A stretch of 64,000 nucleotides of DNA, taken from Ruegeria atlantica (lineage in GTDB: Bacteria; Pseudomonadota; Alphaproteobacteria; Rhodobacterales; Rhodobacteraceae). The stretch is from the NCBI RefSeq assembly GCF_013033965.1, contig NZ_WQFE01000007.1:166786-230785 (forward strand), read 5' to 3'. The notes under the pieces are model-generated. The model saw nothing but the letters and a program-made list of their open reading frames with translations. It did no database searches and was not told the origin of the DNA. Position numbers and translations under genes: made by a program. Of the stretch, positions 24,840 through 33,051 are shown piece by piece. Position 1 is the stretch's first letter, and every line of letters starts with the position of its first letter.

Positions 24840-24994
24840 TTATCACGAAAAAATCTAACCAATAATGGCGGGAAAATCGGGCTTCAGAGCAAGTGCAGCT
24901 TCTGCTCGGACACACAAAGGTCGATAATACAGCGCGATACCAAGGGGTTGAACTGGAAGATACGCTGAGTATTGCGGAGCGGATTGACAACTGA
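24840..24994 (+). pseudogene. Tyrosine recombinase C-terminal fragment
   Basis: The + strand encodes VQLLLGHTKVDNTARYQGVELEDTLSIAERID and a stop at 24994. This is the C-terminal active-site end of a phage/plasmid-type integrase (LLLGHTK with the catalytic His, and the ARYQG position where the nucleophilic tyrosine lies). The upstream frame is interrupted by stops, so this is a remnant. The interval 24666-24839 between the two fragments holds nothing I recognise. Confidence 0.6.
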
Positions 24995-25033
24995 ATGCGT
25001 TGGCGGACGGTACCTTATCAGGGAAAAAGGCAG

Positions 25034-25423
25034 TCAGTTTAGAACATCGGCTATCGCGCCTATCAGGTTCAAAACTTCGTGGGTCTGTCGGTTGACTTCG
25101 TAAACATAGTTTCCCGCGCGCACATAGTATCCGTTTCTTTTAAGGCCATATCTGTTGGGATTGTCGATACGCACATAGCCGTCGTAGATGTAGTCCCCGA
25201 CCCGGTATCGTTTAACTTGGCCGGGTGGCACGCACGGAACTGCTTTCTTGGCCAATCCCGGTGGGCAATGTCCGGCTTTGGATTTCACAAGAACTGGCTG
25301 CATTGCTGTATGTGACGCGATAATTTGTCTAAACTTATGAGGTTGCGCGTTAATACTCGCACTCGCAAACGGTGCGGTTTGAAGGATGAAAAACGTCGCC
25401 GTGATTCCTAAAGCCGTTTTCAT
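25034..25423 (-). CDS. Secreted RcnB-like protein
   Basis: This 129-residue protein has a signal peptide (residues 1-22, ending FASAS) and a conserved region with GHCPPGLAKKAVPCVPPGQVKRY followed by YRVGDYIYDGYVRIDNPNRYGL and GYYVRAGNYVYEVN. That pattern is found in RcnB-type and related small periplasmic proteins of Alphaproteobacteria, where RcnB of E. coli modulates nickel/cobalt homeostasis. The ATG at 25423 was chosen for its GGAGG site. The locus lies among other secreted proteins near a two-component system. A weaker copy of the GTTCAC-N5-GTTAAT box lies on its strand at 25646-25630. Confidence 0.72.
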   Translation of the reverse strand: MKTALGITATFFILQTAPFASASINAQPHKFRQIIASHTAMQPVLVKSKAGHCPPGLAKKAVPCVPPGQVKRYRVGDYIYDGYVRIDNPNRYGLKRNGYYVRAGNYVYEVNRQTHEVLNLIGAIADVLN

Positions 25424-25740
25424 CGTTTGTGCCTCCATTAGCTTCATATCCTAGTCGTGATCTCCGTCGGGATTTGACCAATCCATAGGCGAAGACTGAC
25501 TTGCCGCTGGCGTCTTCCACTGGGACGCGTTGGGTCGTTTGGCACGACATTCCAAACCGCCATATTGGAAGGGTGCAATAGAAGTCTCGCCCGGTCGGAT
25601 AATTCATCTGTTCTTATTTCGTAAACAACATTAACTGAACGTGAACAATGTATTCTCTGTGCGTTCAACCAAGGTGAGGCATTGTGACCAGATCCGACCG
25701 AACGAAAAGTAAATCGTTTGGTGAAAACAAGGGGAAAAAC

Positions 25741-25929
25741 ATGGTCAAGCCTGCCTTTGTGACTGAAGATCGCGGCACAGAAGTTGCGATGCGGACCTCT
25801 GGCTACTCTGCTGAAGAGCGTCTGCAAACCACGATGAATTCGAGCAATGGTCGCTTCCCTCCTATCGAAAATGCACTAACAGAGATCATAAAAAACAAGC
25901 GGCTATCCGAGGCTCACCAGAACGTTTGA
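25741..25929 (+). CDS. Small hydrophilic protein of unknown function (62 aa)
   Basis: The frame from ATG 25741, preceded by AAGGGG, encodes a charged protein starting MVKPAFVTEDRGTEV without signal or membrane segment. I do not recognise it. A good intrinsic terminator 64 bp downstream supports that it is transcribed. A longer frame from GTG 25684 exists, but its start lacks a convincing ribosome-binding site. Confidence 0.45.
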   Translation: MVKPAFVTEDRGTEVAMRTSGYSAEERLQTTMNSSNGRFPPIENALTEIIKNKRLSEAHQNV

Positions 25930-25992
25930 AAGCAAATCAGCTGACTCCCCCACAATTCTCGATTATCGTCCTAAACATCGGAATTGTACTCT

Positions 25993-26038
25993 GAATCCCG
26001 CCCCAGCTTGGGGTGGGATTCTTTCTTTGAGCATCGCA
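25993..26038 (+). terminator. Rho-independent terminator
   Basis: The inverted repeat GAATCCCGCCCC ... GGGGTGGGATTC around an AGCT loop is followed by CTTTCTTT. It is placed to end transcription of the small gene at 25741-25929. Confidence 0.75.
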
Positions 26039-26167
26039 ATCATCAAGAGCTTGCGTCTAGCAGGCCGACTGAATCGACCTGCAAACTTGGTATCCGAAAG
26101 GCTTGTCGACCCTCCAGCTTTCCGTTTTTCCTAAAGCGGTGGCTGGCGATGGCCGGGAAGCCCCAGG

Positions 26168-27235
26168 TCACAGTCCCAGCAGCGCTTTGACCTGTTCCTC
26201 AACTGCATCGGTGACAGGCTTGTTGGCGACGGCTTCCAGGGCCTCGCGTTCGGCCAAATCTTGCTTTTCAACAAGGTCCGTCAGCTCTTCCACCTCTTCA
26301 ACAGCTTCATTGTAGTCAATGGCTGCTTGTCTCTCGTCATTCAAACTCTGGGCTTCATCGATCGACGCGTCCAATTCGGCCTGGGCCTCTTCAAGCTGCG
26401 CTTCGATATCCGGATCTGTGCCGCCCGCGTCTTCCAAAGCCTGTTCAAGCCCTGCGACTGTATCCCGGTTGGTTTGAACCTCATCCAACGCGGTTTCCAA
26501 GTCACCCTCAATTTCTTGAACTGTCCGGTCTGGTTCTTCCAACCCCGCAAGAACCTCCAACTGTTCCTCTAGGTCCTCACGCAAAGGTTCGCCGGCCAGC
26601 ACTGTGTCTCGGTACATGGCAATTCTGCCAACCCGCGAATTGAGTGCGGCATTGGCCAGGGCCGTTGGGCTTGCATTGGCCGCGTTCAACGCGCCCAATT
26701 CCGAGGGATGCGCACCAAGCAGCGCAGCCATACGATTACCTTTGGTACGGGAAACGGGGCGCTTAGACTCTTCTACAATCACAGTCTGACGAACCGTTCT
26801 TTGCACCTCTGCCTTTTGCGTTCGAAGGGTTGTCGTAGCGACTCTTGAGGTGGTTGCCGTTGTGCGAGCTTTGCCTTTCCCGTTGAACAAATCTTTCAGA
26901 GAGAACCCTCCGACTTTTTTTGTACCGGACCGGGCAGACTGAGACTTTGTTTTCCCCTGTCCGAATGTCCCGGCCCTGGCGCCGCCACGGCTTTTGTCGG
27001 CCCCGTTCCCACGGCCGCCATTTCCAGCCGAGCTGTTGTCTCCGCGATCTCCCTGAGCGCTGTTGCCATTCCCGCCGCCGTTTCCATTGCCACCACCGTT
27101 GCCGCCACCATTGCCGTTACCTGGCTTGGCATAAGCAAAATCAGGAGCTGCGACAGTGGCTACAATGGCTGTGGACCCTAACAGGGCAATTGCGATCGTC
27201 GAAGCTTTTAACAGTCCGCAATAGGTGGTTTTCAT
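26168..27235 (-). CDS. Secreted Gly/Asn-rich protein with C-terminal coiled coil
   Basis: This 355-residue protein starts with a long signal peptide (about residues 1-36, ending FAYAKPG). It continues with a Gly/Asn-rich repeat (GNGNGGGNGGGNGNGGGNG), a basic Ser/Arg/Lys-rich stretch (about 60-150), a central ALLGAHPSELGALNAANAS segment and an acidic Glu/Leu/Ala-rich coiled coil to the end (EEQLEVLAGLEEP, then EAQLEEAQAELDASIDEAQ). The ATG at 27235 follows GAGGAG. I do not recognise a family. It is divergent from the PepSY protein, whose tail uses the same Gly/Gly/Gly/Asn repeat; the shared composition suggests joint function outside the inner membrane. Confidence 0.75.
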   Translation of the reverse strand: MKTTYCGLLKASTIAIALLGSTAIVATVAAPDFAYAKPGNGNGGGNGGGNGNGGGNGNSAQGDRGDNSSAGNGGRGNGADKSRGGARAGTFGQGKTKSQSARSGTKKVGGFSLKDLFNGKGKARTTATTSRVATTTLRTQKAEVQRTVRQTVIVEESKRPVSRTKGNRMAALLGAHPSELGALNAANASPTALANAALNSRVGRIAMYRDTVLAGEPLREDLEEQLEVLAGLEEPDRTVQEIEGDLETALDEVQTNRDTVAGLEQALEDAGGTDPDIEAQLEEAQAELDASIDEAQSLNDERQAAIDYNEAVEEVEELTDLVEKQDLAEREALEAVANKPVTDAVEEQVKALLGL

Positions 27236-27376
27236 TTCAATCTCCTCAAAACTTTCAGCAACGGCAGTCAGCATGCTGAGCTTGACCACAGTGTTTCGGC
27301 AGTCAGATTCGCGGTCGAATCAAGACAGCTGCCACTGATTTAACTTGAGGGCGCTTGAACGCAGGGCTAACTGCTT

Positions 27377-27410
27377 GTTCATCATTGGTTCATGTCCGGC
27401 CTAGTAATCT
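27377..27410 (+). promoter_or_regulatory. Direct-repeat activator box with -10 element
   Basis: GTTCAT at 27377-27382 repeats at 27388-27393 (11-bp period), followed after 11 bases by TAATCT at 27405-27410. The spacing is identical to 24173-24206. The PepSY gene starts 24 bp later. Confidence 0.65.
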
Positions 27411-27434
27411 TCGCTGAAGGTGTTTGAGGGTGTT

Positions 27435-27977
27435 ATGCAAGCCAAAGCGTTTTTTAAGGTTGCAGCGCTGCTGACTGTCTTGTCCGGAGGGCAAGCGGCG
27501 GCAGTCGCTCGTGAACTCAAACAGTCTGAACTGCGTATGGCGACGTTGTCAGGCAGCGCAATCCGTTTGAACCGTGTCATCAAGGGTGTGGAGAAAGCCT
27601 TCGGTGGGATTCCAGTCGACGCGCGCGCATTCAAAACGGACAAGATTTACTATCGTATTCTGGTCAAGAAGCCTGGTGGAAAGATCGTCAGTGTGATCGT
27701 GAACGCCCAAACCGGCACAGTGGTTTCGAACCGTTCGAGTATCGGGCGAGAGATTTCCGAAGCCGCACGCAATTCAGCCAAGTCCAAAAGCAACAACGGT
27801 CTAAGCGCCTCTGCTACCCGCGGGAACAGTGTAGGCCGAAGCAATGCAGGCGGCAACGGTAACGGCGGCGGAAATAGTGGTGGCAACGGCGGTGGCAATG
27901 GTGGCGGGAATGGCGGCGGTAATGGTGGCGGCAATGGTGGTGGGAACGGCGGTGGCAACGGCGGCGGTAAAAAATAG
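27435..27977 (+). CDS. Secreted PepSY-type protein with a GGGN repeat tail
   Basis: This 180-residue protein has an N-terminal signal peptide (VAALLTVLSGGQAAAVARE) and a PepSY-like domain (about 30-100, with IYYRILVKKPGGKIVSVIVNAQTGTVV). Its last ~45 residues are a glycine-rich tail in which GGGN is repeated about nine times, ending in GGGKK. The tail DNA is an imperfect 12-bp tandem repeat (27856-27970). PepSY proteins are thought to inhibit proteases or sense the envelope and are often encoded just upstream of a PhoP/QseB-like two-component pair, as here (38 bp gap). The start was set at ATG 27435 after GAGGG. Confidence 0.82.
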   Translation: MQAKAFFKVAALLTVLSGGQAAAVARELKQSELRMATLSGSAIRLNRVIKGVEKAFGGIPVDARAFKTDKIYYRILVKKPGGKIVSVIVNAQTGTVVSNRSSIGREISEAARNSAKSKSNNGLSASATRGNSVGRSNAGGNGNGGGNSGGNGGGNGGGNGGGNGGGNGGGNGGGNGGGKK

Positions 27978-28014
27978 AGTGAAGATCGCGTTGGTTTAGC
28001 TGTAGTCTCTGGAT

Positions 28015-28674
28015 ATGCGAATACTCCTTGCTGAAGATGAACCACAGCTTTGCGAGCAAGTAAAAAAGCTATTGGGTGCGGAAGGTCGCGTGGTCGACGT
28101 GGCCAATAATGGTATAGATGCCCTGCATCTGGGGTCGACTGAACCGTACGACATGATCATCCTCGACATCGGCCTGCCTGAGCGTGACGGTATCTCGGTC
28201 CTGCGTGAATGGCGCAGCGCGGGCGTCAAAACCCCAGTATTGATCCTGACTGCCAGAGATGGGTGGAGCGAACGCGTCGACGGCCTGGATGCAGGCGCAG
28301 ATGACTATATGACCAAGCCATTTCACATGCCGGAATTGGCGGCGCGAGTGCGCGCAATCTTGCGACGTCAGAGCGGTCAGTTGAATCCCGTGATAGAAAT
28401 GGGGGAGGTCTCTTTGGATACGCGGAACGGTCGGGTTACTGTCGGGGGAATTCCTGTCGATTTGACCGCACAGGAGATCGCCGTTCTAACTTATCTGGCG
28501 CACAATATCGGTCGCATGGTGTCGCGCACTGAGTTGTCTGAACACATCTACGAATATGACGGCGACAGAGATTCCAACACGATTGCGGTATTTGTGACCC
28601 GCCTGCGCAAAAAACTGGGCCCAGATTTGATCACAACAGTGCGGGGGCGCGGCTACATGATAGATACAACCTGA
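28015..28674 (+). CDS. OmpR/PhoP-type response regulator
   Basis: This 219-residue regulator has a receiver domain with acidic Glu7/Asp8, phosphoacceptor Asp51 (MIILDIGLPERDG) and Lys101 (MTKPF). It is followed by a winged-helix DNA-binding domain ending TVRGRGYMIDTT. OmpR-type proteins bind direct repeats with 10-11 bp spacing, which fits the GTTCAY boxes at 24173 and 27377. The stop overlaps the kinase start by 1 nt (TGATG). Confidence 0.92.
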   Translation: MRILLAEDEPQLCEQVKKLLGAEGRVVDVANNGIDALHLGSTEPYDMIILDIGLPERDGISVLREWRSAGVKTPVLILTARDGWSERVDGLDAGADDYMTKPFHMPELAARVRAILRRQSGQLNPVIEMGEVSLDTRNGRVTVGGIPVDLTAQEIAVLTYLAHNIGRMVSRTELSEHIYEYDGDRDSNTIAVFVTRLRKKLGPDLITTVRGRGYMIDTT

Positions 28675-30002
28675 TGCTATCGCTGCGCCAACGGGCCTTA
28701 CTCGGAGGTATCGCCTCGGGAACTTTGTCCGTAGGCGTCGGTACGCTGATGGTGTTTTCCTACATCAACACACGCGTTCTGGATCAGTTCGACGCAGCAC
28801 TGCAAGACCGGCACACACAAGTTGTCGTTGGCCTCAGCGCAACTACGGATGACCCAGAAACCTTGCGGCAGTTGGTATTCGACCCAGCATATAGCACACC
28901 GTATTCAGGGCGGTATTGGCAAGTAACGGACAGTAGAGGTGGAACCTATACATCTGCTTCACTCTTCGACGAAACAATCGCCGAGCCTCCGCGCGGAAGC
29001 AACGAAACAACCATTTGGAACACCTCGGGTCCAGATAGCGAAGCCATTCGTAGCGTCTATCAAAAGATCACGTTCGAAGACGGAACGGAGTGGGGGGTAA
29101 CCGTCGCCGAAAGCAGGAGCGAACTGATCAACGAACGCAGTGCCGCACAAAGATACTTGCTCCCGGTTTTCGGCTTGGTCGGTTTGATCGGAGTAGCAAG
29201 TTCTCTTTTGTTGATGTCCGCCATTGTTGGCCCGCTTCGGAAGTTGCGCGCGGATGTCGCTCATCGCTGGGATCGGGGTGATGAGCTGACTCCAGAAGAC
29301 TACCCGGAGGAGGTTTTGCCCCTGGTGGAAGATCTCAACAAACTTCTGCATCGAAACCGCGAGATTGTCGCCGGTTCTCGAAGACAAGCGGCGGATCTGG
29401 CGCATGCCCTCAAAACACCGACCGCTATCTTGCGAAACGAATTGGCGGAACTGACAGACGCCGGAGCACATACGGAGTCTGCGAAAGAAGCCCTAACTCG
29501 AATTGACGCCCAGCTTAGCCGTTCACTCGCGCGCATGCGTGCATCAAATACCGGAGAGTTAACGCATTCCAGGACAGACTTGTCGGATTCGGTCGAACGA
29601 CTGTCCCGACTGTTTTCGGTCATGGCAGAGCGCGAGGGTAAGACGCTTGTTTCAGATTGCGACGCTGGCCTTCGCGTCCGAATGGACCCTCAGGACATTG
29701 AGGAAGTGATCGGGAACCTCCTCGACAATGCCCTCAAGTGGAGCCGGACAACATTTCAAATCACCGCGAGGCGCACCGACAGCGGCATCGAACTGTGCGT
29801 TGAAGATGACGGGCCCGGTATCCCGGATGGTGCACGAGACGAAGTCCTTCGTTCAGGCAGTCGGCTGGACACCTCCGTAAAGGGAACAGGTTTGGGCTTG
29901 TCTATTTCCGTTGATTTATTGGCCGCCTACGGTGGTAAGCTAGAGCTCAGAACATCGAAACGCTTAGGTGGCTTGGCCTCTGAAGTGAAGATCGGCGCGT
30001 GA
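28674..30002 (+). CDS. Sensor histidine kinase
   Basis: This 442-residue membrane kinase has helix 1 at about 10-32, a periplasmic sensor region of about 130 residues, helix 2 at about 161-185 and a HAMP-like linker. The phosphoacceptor His244 lies in AADLAHALKTPTAIL, the N box in NLLDNALKWS, and the G boxes in VEDDGPGIP and GTGLGLSI. The arrangement and sequence resemble PhoQ/QseC-like kinases. It is expected to phosphorylate the regulator encoded immediately upstream. The signal is unknown; the neighbouring secreted PepSY protein may modulate it. Confidence 0.92.
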   Translation: MLSLRQRALLGGIASGTLSVGVGTLMVFSYINTRVLDQFDAALQDRHTQVVVGLSATTDDPETLRQLVFDPAYSTPYSGRYWQVTDSRGGTYTSASLFDETIAEPPRGSNETTIWNTSGPDSEAIRSVYQKITFEDGTEWGVTVAESRSELINERSAAQRYLLPVFGLVGLIGVASSLLLMSAIVGPLRKLRADVAHRWDRGDELTPEDYPEEVLPLVEDLNKLLHRNREIVAGSRRQAADLAHALKTPTAILRNELAELTDAGAHTESAKEALTRIDAQLSRSLARMRASNTGELTHSRTDLSDSVERLSRLFSVMAEREGKTLVSDCDAGLRVRMDPQDIEEVIGNLLDNALKWSRTTFQITARRTDSGIELCVEDDGPGIPDGARDEVLRSGSRLDTSVKGTGLGLSISVDLLAAYGGKLELRTSKRLGGLASEVKIGA

Positions 30003-30337
30003 GAAAATCGAACTGCTTTGTTCCGCTGGCCGTCAAGGCGCAGCTCCTTCCTATCCGCAATCTATCGTCTGGATGAGCAATACTGCCAAACCGGAGATTG
30101 GTGCGCGCTGAAGGTTCACTTTGCCCGCTCACCAGCCATCTGACACTGGGTTTGAACGTCCGCAATGCGCGGTTCGCGACTTGCTGCACAAGCAAGACTT
30201 TGGGTGTTGTAGAAAGTCCGCAAAGGGGCTCAAACCACCCGCCCGAACTCGCCGCAGCGAAGGGCCAACCTGACGCAGCTTTGTGGAAAGACTGGTGTGA
30301 TACACACTTGAACCAACGGGAGAAACAAGAGGGCTCC
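30003..30337. other. Intergenic region, 335 bp
   Basis: I see no gene. The frame that leads into the ThpR gene from 30098 has no family sequence before 30338. The composition resembles the other repeat-bearing intergenic islands of this window. Confidence 0.4.
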
Positions 30338-30856
30338 ATGCGGTCTTTCATTGCGATATCGCTCAGCGACGACGCAAAAGCAGCTTTTGTACCCTTGCAA
30401 CGCACGCTGCCGGTCGGTCGACTGGTATCGTCGGAAAACATGCATCTGACGCTAGCCTTTCTGGATGATCAGACCGAGGAGACGTTAGAGGCATTGCATG
30501 AAGAGCTTCTGACACTTTCAGCGCCAGCCTTCGGCGTCACCTTTTCAGGGATCGAGGGTTTTGGGCAGGTTCTGGCCGTCGTGGTGGAGGATTGTCCAGC
30601 ACTCATATCTTTCCACCGAAAAATCCAGACCGCCATCCGGCGAGCCGGGATCGTGCTGCCCCGTCGGCGCTTTCGCCCGCATGTGACTATCGCTCGCTTC
30701 AAACCAGGGCAACGCGAGGCGGTTCAGCTCGTCCAGCGTCCCCGCACCACGAGTGCTTTACCAAAGATGCCGGTCACCGGCTTTACCCTTTACCAATCCA
30801 CCTTGCGTCCCGAAGGTGCCCGACACGATGCCTTGGCACATTATATCCTCAGGTGA
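30338..30856 (+). CDS. thpR: RNA 2',3'-cyclic phosphodiesterase
   Basis: This 172-residue 2H phosphoesterase starts MRSFIAISLSDDAK. It carries the two catalytic HxT motifs, HLTLAF (residues 36-41) and HVTIARF near residue 120 (FRPHVTIARF). ThpR-type enzymes hydrolyse 2',3'-cyclic phosphates to 2'-phosphates and were first described as RNA ligases of tRNA halves. The ATG at 30338 is the family start; the frame upstream is non-coding. It stands alone on the + strand. Confidence 0.85.
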   Translation: MRSFIAISLSDDAKAAFVPLQRTLPVGRLVSSENMHLTLAFLDDQTEETLEALHEELLTLSAPAFGVTFSGIEGFGQVLAVVVEDCPALISFHRKIQTAIRRAGIVLPRRRFRPHVTIARFKPGQREAVQLVQRPRTTSALPKMPVTGFTLYQSTLRPEGARHDALAHYILR

Positions 30857-30979
30857 CCGGCTGCCGACGTAACCGAACCGACCAGCGCTTGGCTCGCCAA
30901 CGTGCATGTGTGACAAAAACGATCGTTGTTGGCCGACCATCCAAAAGCGCTCGTTGGGGCAGTTGCAGCGATAGCTCAC

Positions 30980-31056
30980 TTTGTCCGCGTCTTTGCTGTT
31001 CGGGCGCAATGCGGTGAAGGGTTGGTTCCAAATCAACCTATTCTCCATACCGTCCT
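30980..31056. repeat. Dispersed repeat A, copy 2 (77 bp, inverted)
   Basis: This is the reverse complement of 6936-7012 with about four differences. It lies within the 443-bp gene-free interval 30857-31299, immediately before dispersed repeat C. Confidence 0.8.
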
Positions 31057-31059
31057 ATT

Positions 31060-31128
31060 TTCACCGCAGCTGCCATTCGTCGCGCATGCGAGATCCAAGT
31101 GATTCCCTAGGCCGACTATGCGGACTTT
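31060..31128. repeat. Dispersed repeat C, copy 1 (69 bp)
   Basis: This segment, starting TTCACCGCAGCTGCCATTCG, matches 37608-37677 in the same orientation at about 85% by eye with one single-base gap. The rest of 31129-31299 shows no gene. Confidence 0.7.
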
Positions 31129-31299
31129 TGACCAAACCAGATGGACCGCTGAACGCCCGGCGTTGATGGCAAATTAGACATTTTCTTGGGGTGGCGGATT
31201 TCCGGGATGTGCCAAATAATCACCGTTGCGGCTACTAGCACAGGACGTCAATGCAGACCAAGCATCTCGACTCGAATGCCGGTCAAATTGTACGACTGG

Positions 31300-31818
31300 C
31301 TAAAGAGACTTTTCCATGATCACGAGATGCTTTGCAATTTCCGGGTCCTGCACACTTGACGGGTCAAAGGTTGCGTCCTTGAAACCTAGCGACTGGTAAA
31401 AGGCTATCGCTTCCCGAAGCCCGCTGCTTGTGTCCAGATAAAGCGATAAAAGACCCATCTTTCGTGCCTCTGCTTCGAGCCGATCCATCAACCGTTTGGC
31501 GAGGCCCATTCGGCGGGCTTGTGGTCTCACGAATAGCCGTTTTATCTCTCCCTTGTAGTTTGGAAGTTTGTGCAAAAGCACCATGCCAATCAGTTCGCCT
31601 TCAGAACTTCGCGCAACGATGAAACGTCCGTCTGGGCCAAGAAATTCATCGATTTGAGCGACAGTCTGGCGAAGTTGCTCCTCTGGATCGACTAGTTGTC
31701 CGGTGGCCTCTTCGTGACGCGCTACAGCGAAATTTAGGTATTCGAGTTTCATGTCGATCCAGCCGGGTGCGTCGGCCAAGTCTGTCACCACTTCGATCCT
31801 AATATCACCAGCTCTCAT
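31300..31818 (-). CDS. GNAT-family N-acetyltransferase
   Basis: This 172-residue acetyltransferase has the acetyl-CoA-binding motif A visible as IKRLFVRPQARRMGLAKRLMDRLEAEA and the following LYLDTSSGLREAIAFYQSLGFKDA. Such enzymes acetylate small amines or protein N-termini; the acceptor cannot be inferred. It stands alone on the minus strand between repeat-bearing intergenic regions. Confidence 0.88.
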   Translation of the reverse strand: MRAGDIRIEVVTDLADAPGWIDMKLEYLNFAVARHEEATGQLVDPEEQLRQTVAQIDEFLGPDGRFIVARSSEGELIGMVLLHKLPNYKGEIKRLFVRPQARRMGLAKRLMDRLEAEARKMGLLSLYLDTSSGLREAIAFYQSLGFKDATFDPSSVQDPEIAKHLVIMEKSL

Positions 31819-32295
31819 GATGCCCCTCCAGACCTGAACCTAACCGAGTTGATCTACGATAGAAATGACAGGGTTGGGTTCTTTAGTGGTAACGCCAGCT
31901 TTCGAGGGTGAAGCTGCCGTCCACCGGGAACGGCTTGAGTGTCTGGGATGGGCTCGTTGCGGCCATCGGAGGCGGCGCAGCATCCTCGCGCCTTGCGTCC
32001 GCAACAAACTTCATAGACGGCCCACAAGGGACATTCGGCTGCATTCGACACAGCTGTGGCCGCAGATCGTCTTCCGACCGCGCTCTAAAGGTGCGGGTCC
32101 ATTAATGACTACGAGCGGCCAACCATGCATTTCCCCTGTTTTGTTTTGAACCGGACACAGAAACCATCTGGAGTAACGGTTTTGAACTTACATTTGACAT
32201 GATCCGATGCGACGTATCGGTCACTTGGGTGGCATTTATGAGCATGCCGGCCCAATCAGGTGTCGATGAACCGGAAAGTGTTGAGCAAAGACCAC
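31819..32295. other. Intergenic region, 477 bp
   Basis: No gene is supported. A 27-codon minus-strand frame near 31965-31885 (MAATSPSQTLKPFPVDG, then SFTLESWRYH) is coherent but too short and unrecognised to call. Confidence 0.35.
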
Positions 32296-33048
32296 ATGAT
32301 TACAGTCACGAACTTCAGCAAGCAGTACAAAGGCTTCACGGCCGTGAGGAACCTCAGTTTTTCGGTCGAACCAGGCCAAATCCTCGGATTGCTTGGGCCG
32401 AATGGCGCGGGCAAAACAACGACCTTGCGTACATTGTGCGGGATTATACCCCCTAGCTCAGGCAGTCTGTTGGTTGCTGGCCATGACGTTGTCCAGGAAC
32501 CCATCGAAGCCAAAGCGAACCTCGGCTATATTCCTGACGATCCACGGCTTTTTGACACCATGACGGTTTGGGAGCATCTGGCGTTCACGGCCGCAGCTTA
32601 CAGGTTAGCGGACTTCGAAGAGGATGCCGAAGCACTCTTGGCGTCGTTCGAACTGACACATAAGCGCGATACGTTGGTCCATAACTTGTCGCGCGGTATG
32701 CGGCAAAAGGTGGCCATCGCCTGTGCCTTTCTGCACGACCCCAAAGTGATCCTGTTCGATGAACCTCTGACGGGGTTGGATCCCCAGGGTATTCGGGGGA
32801 TTCAACAAGCAATCCGCGACCGCGCGAAGGCTGGTGCGGCGATTATCATTAGCTCACACCTGCTGAGCCTGTTCGAGAACCTGTGCACCCATATCATGGT
32901 ATTGAATCTTGGTGAGTGCCGCCGATTTGGCACAATGGAGGACCTGCTGAGCGAGGTCGGCAATACCGACAGCACGTCAGCGCTTGAGGAAGTCTACTTC
33001 TCAATAACGCAAGCGCCAGACCAAAGCTCTAAGACGGCAGCAGCCTAA
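32296..33048 (+). CDS. ABC exporter ATPase subunit
   Basis: This 250-residue nucleotide-binding protein has Walker A GPNGAGKTT, a signature motif LSRGMRQKVAIACAF, Walker B VILFDEPLTGLDP and a switch histidine ISSHLLSLFE. The sequence type is that of CcmA/NatA-like exporters. The ATG at 32296 was chosen because family similarity starts at once (MITVTNFSKQYKGFTAV). The permease gene starts 3 bp after the stop. Confidence 0.9.
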   Translation: MITVTNFSKQYKGFTAVRNLSFSVEPGQILGLLGPNGAGKTTTLRTLCGIIPPSSGSLLVAGHDVVQEPIEAKANLGYIPDDPRLFDTMTVWEHLAFTAAAYRLADFEEDAEALLASFELTHKRDTLVHNLSRGMRQKVAIACAFLHDPKVILFDEPLTGLDPQGIRGIQQAIRDRAKAGAAIIISSHLLSLFENLCTHIMVLNLGECRRFGTMEDLLSEVGNTDSTSALEEVYFSITQAPDQSSKTAAA

Positions 33049-33051
33049 GTC

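Noticed and set aside
27856..27970. Regular short repeats resembling a CRISPR-like or microsatellite array
   Set aside because: They are 12-bp in-frame codon repeats that encode the GGGN tail of the PepSY protein; there are no spacers.
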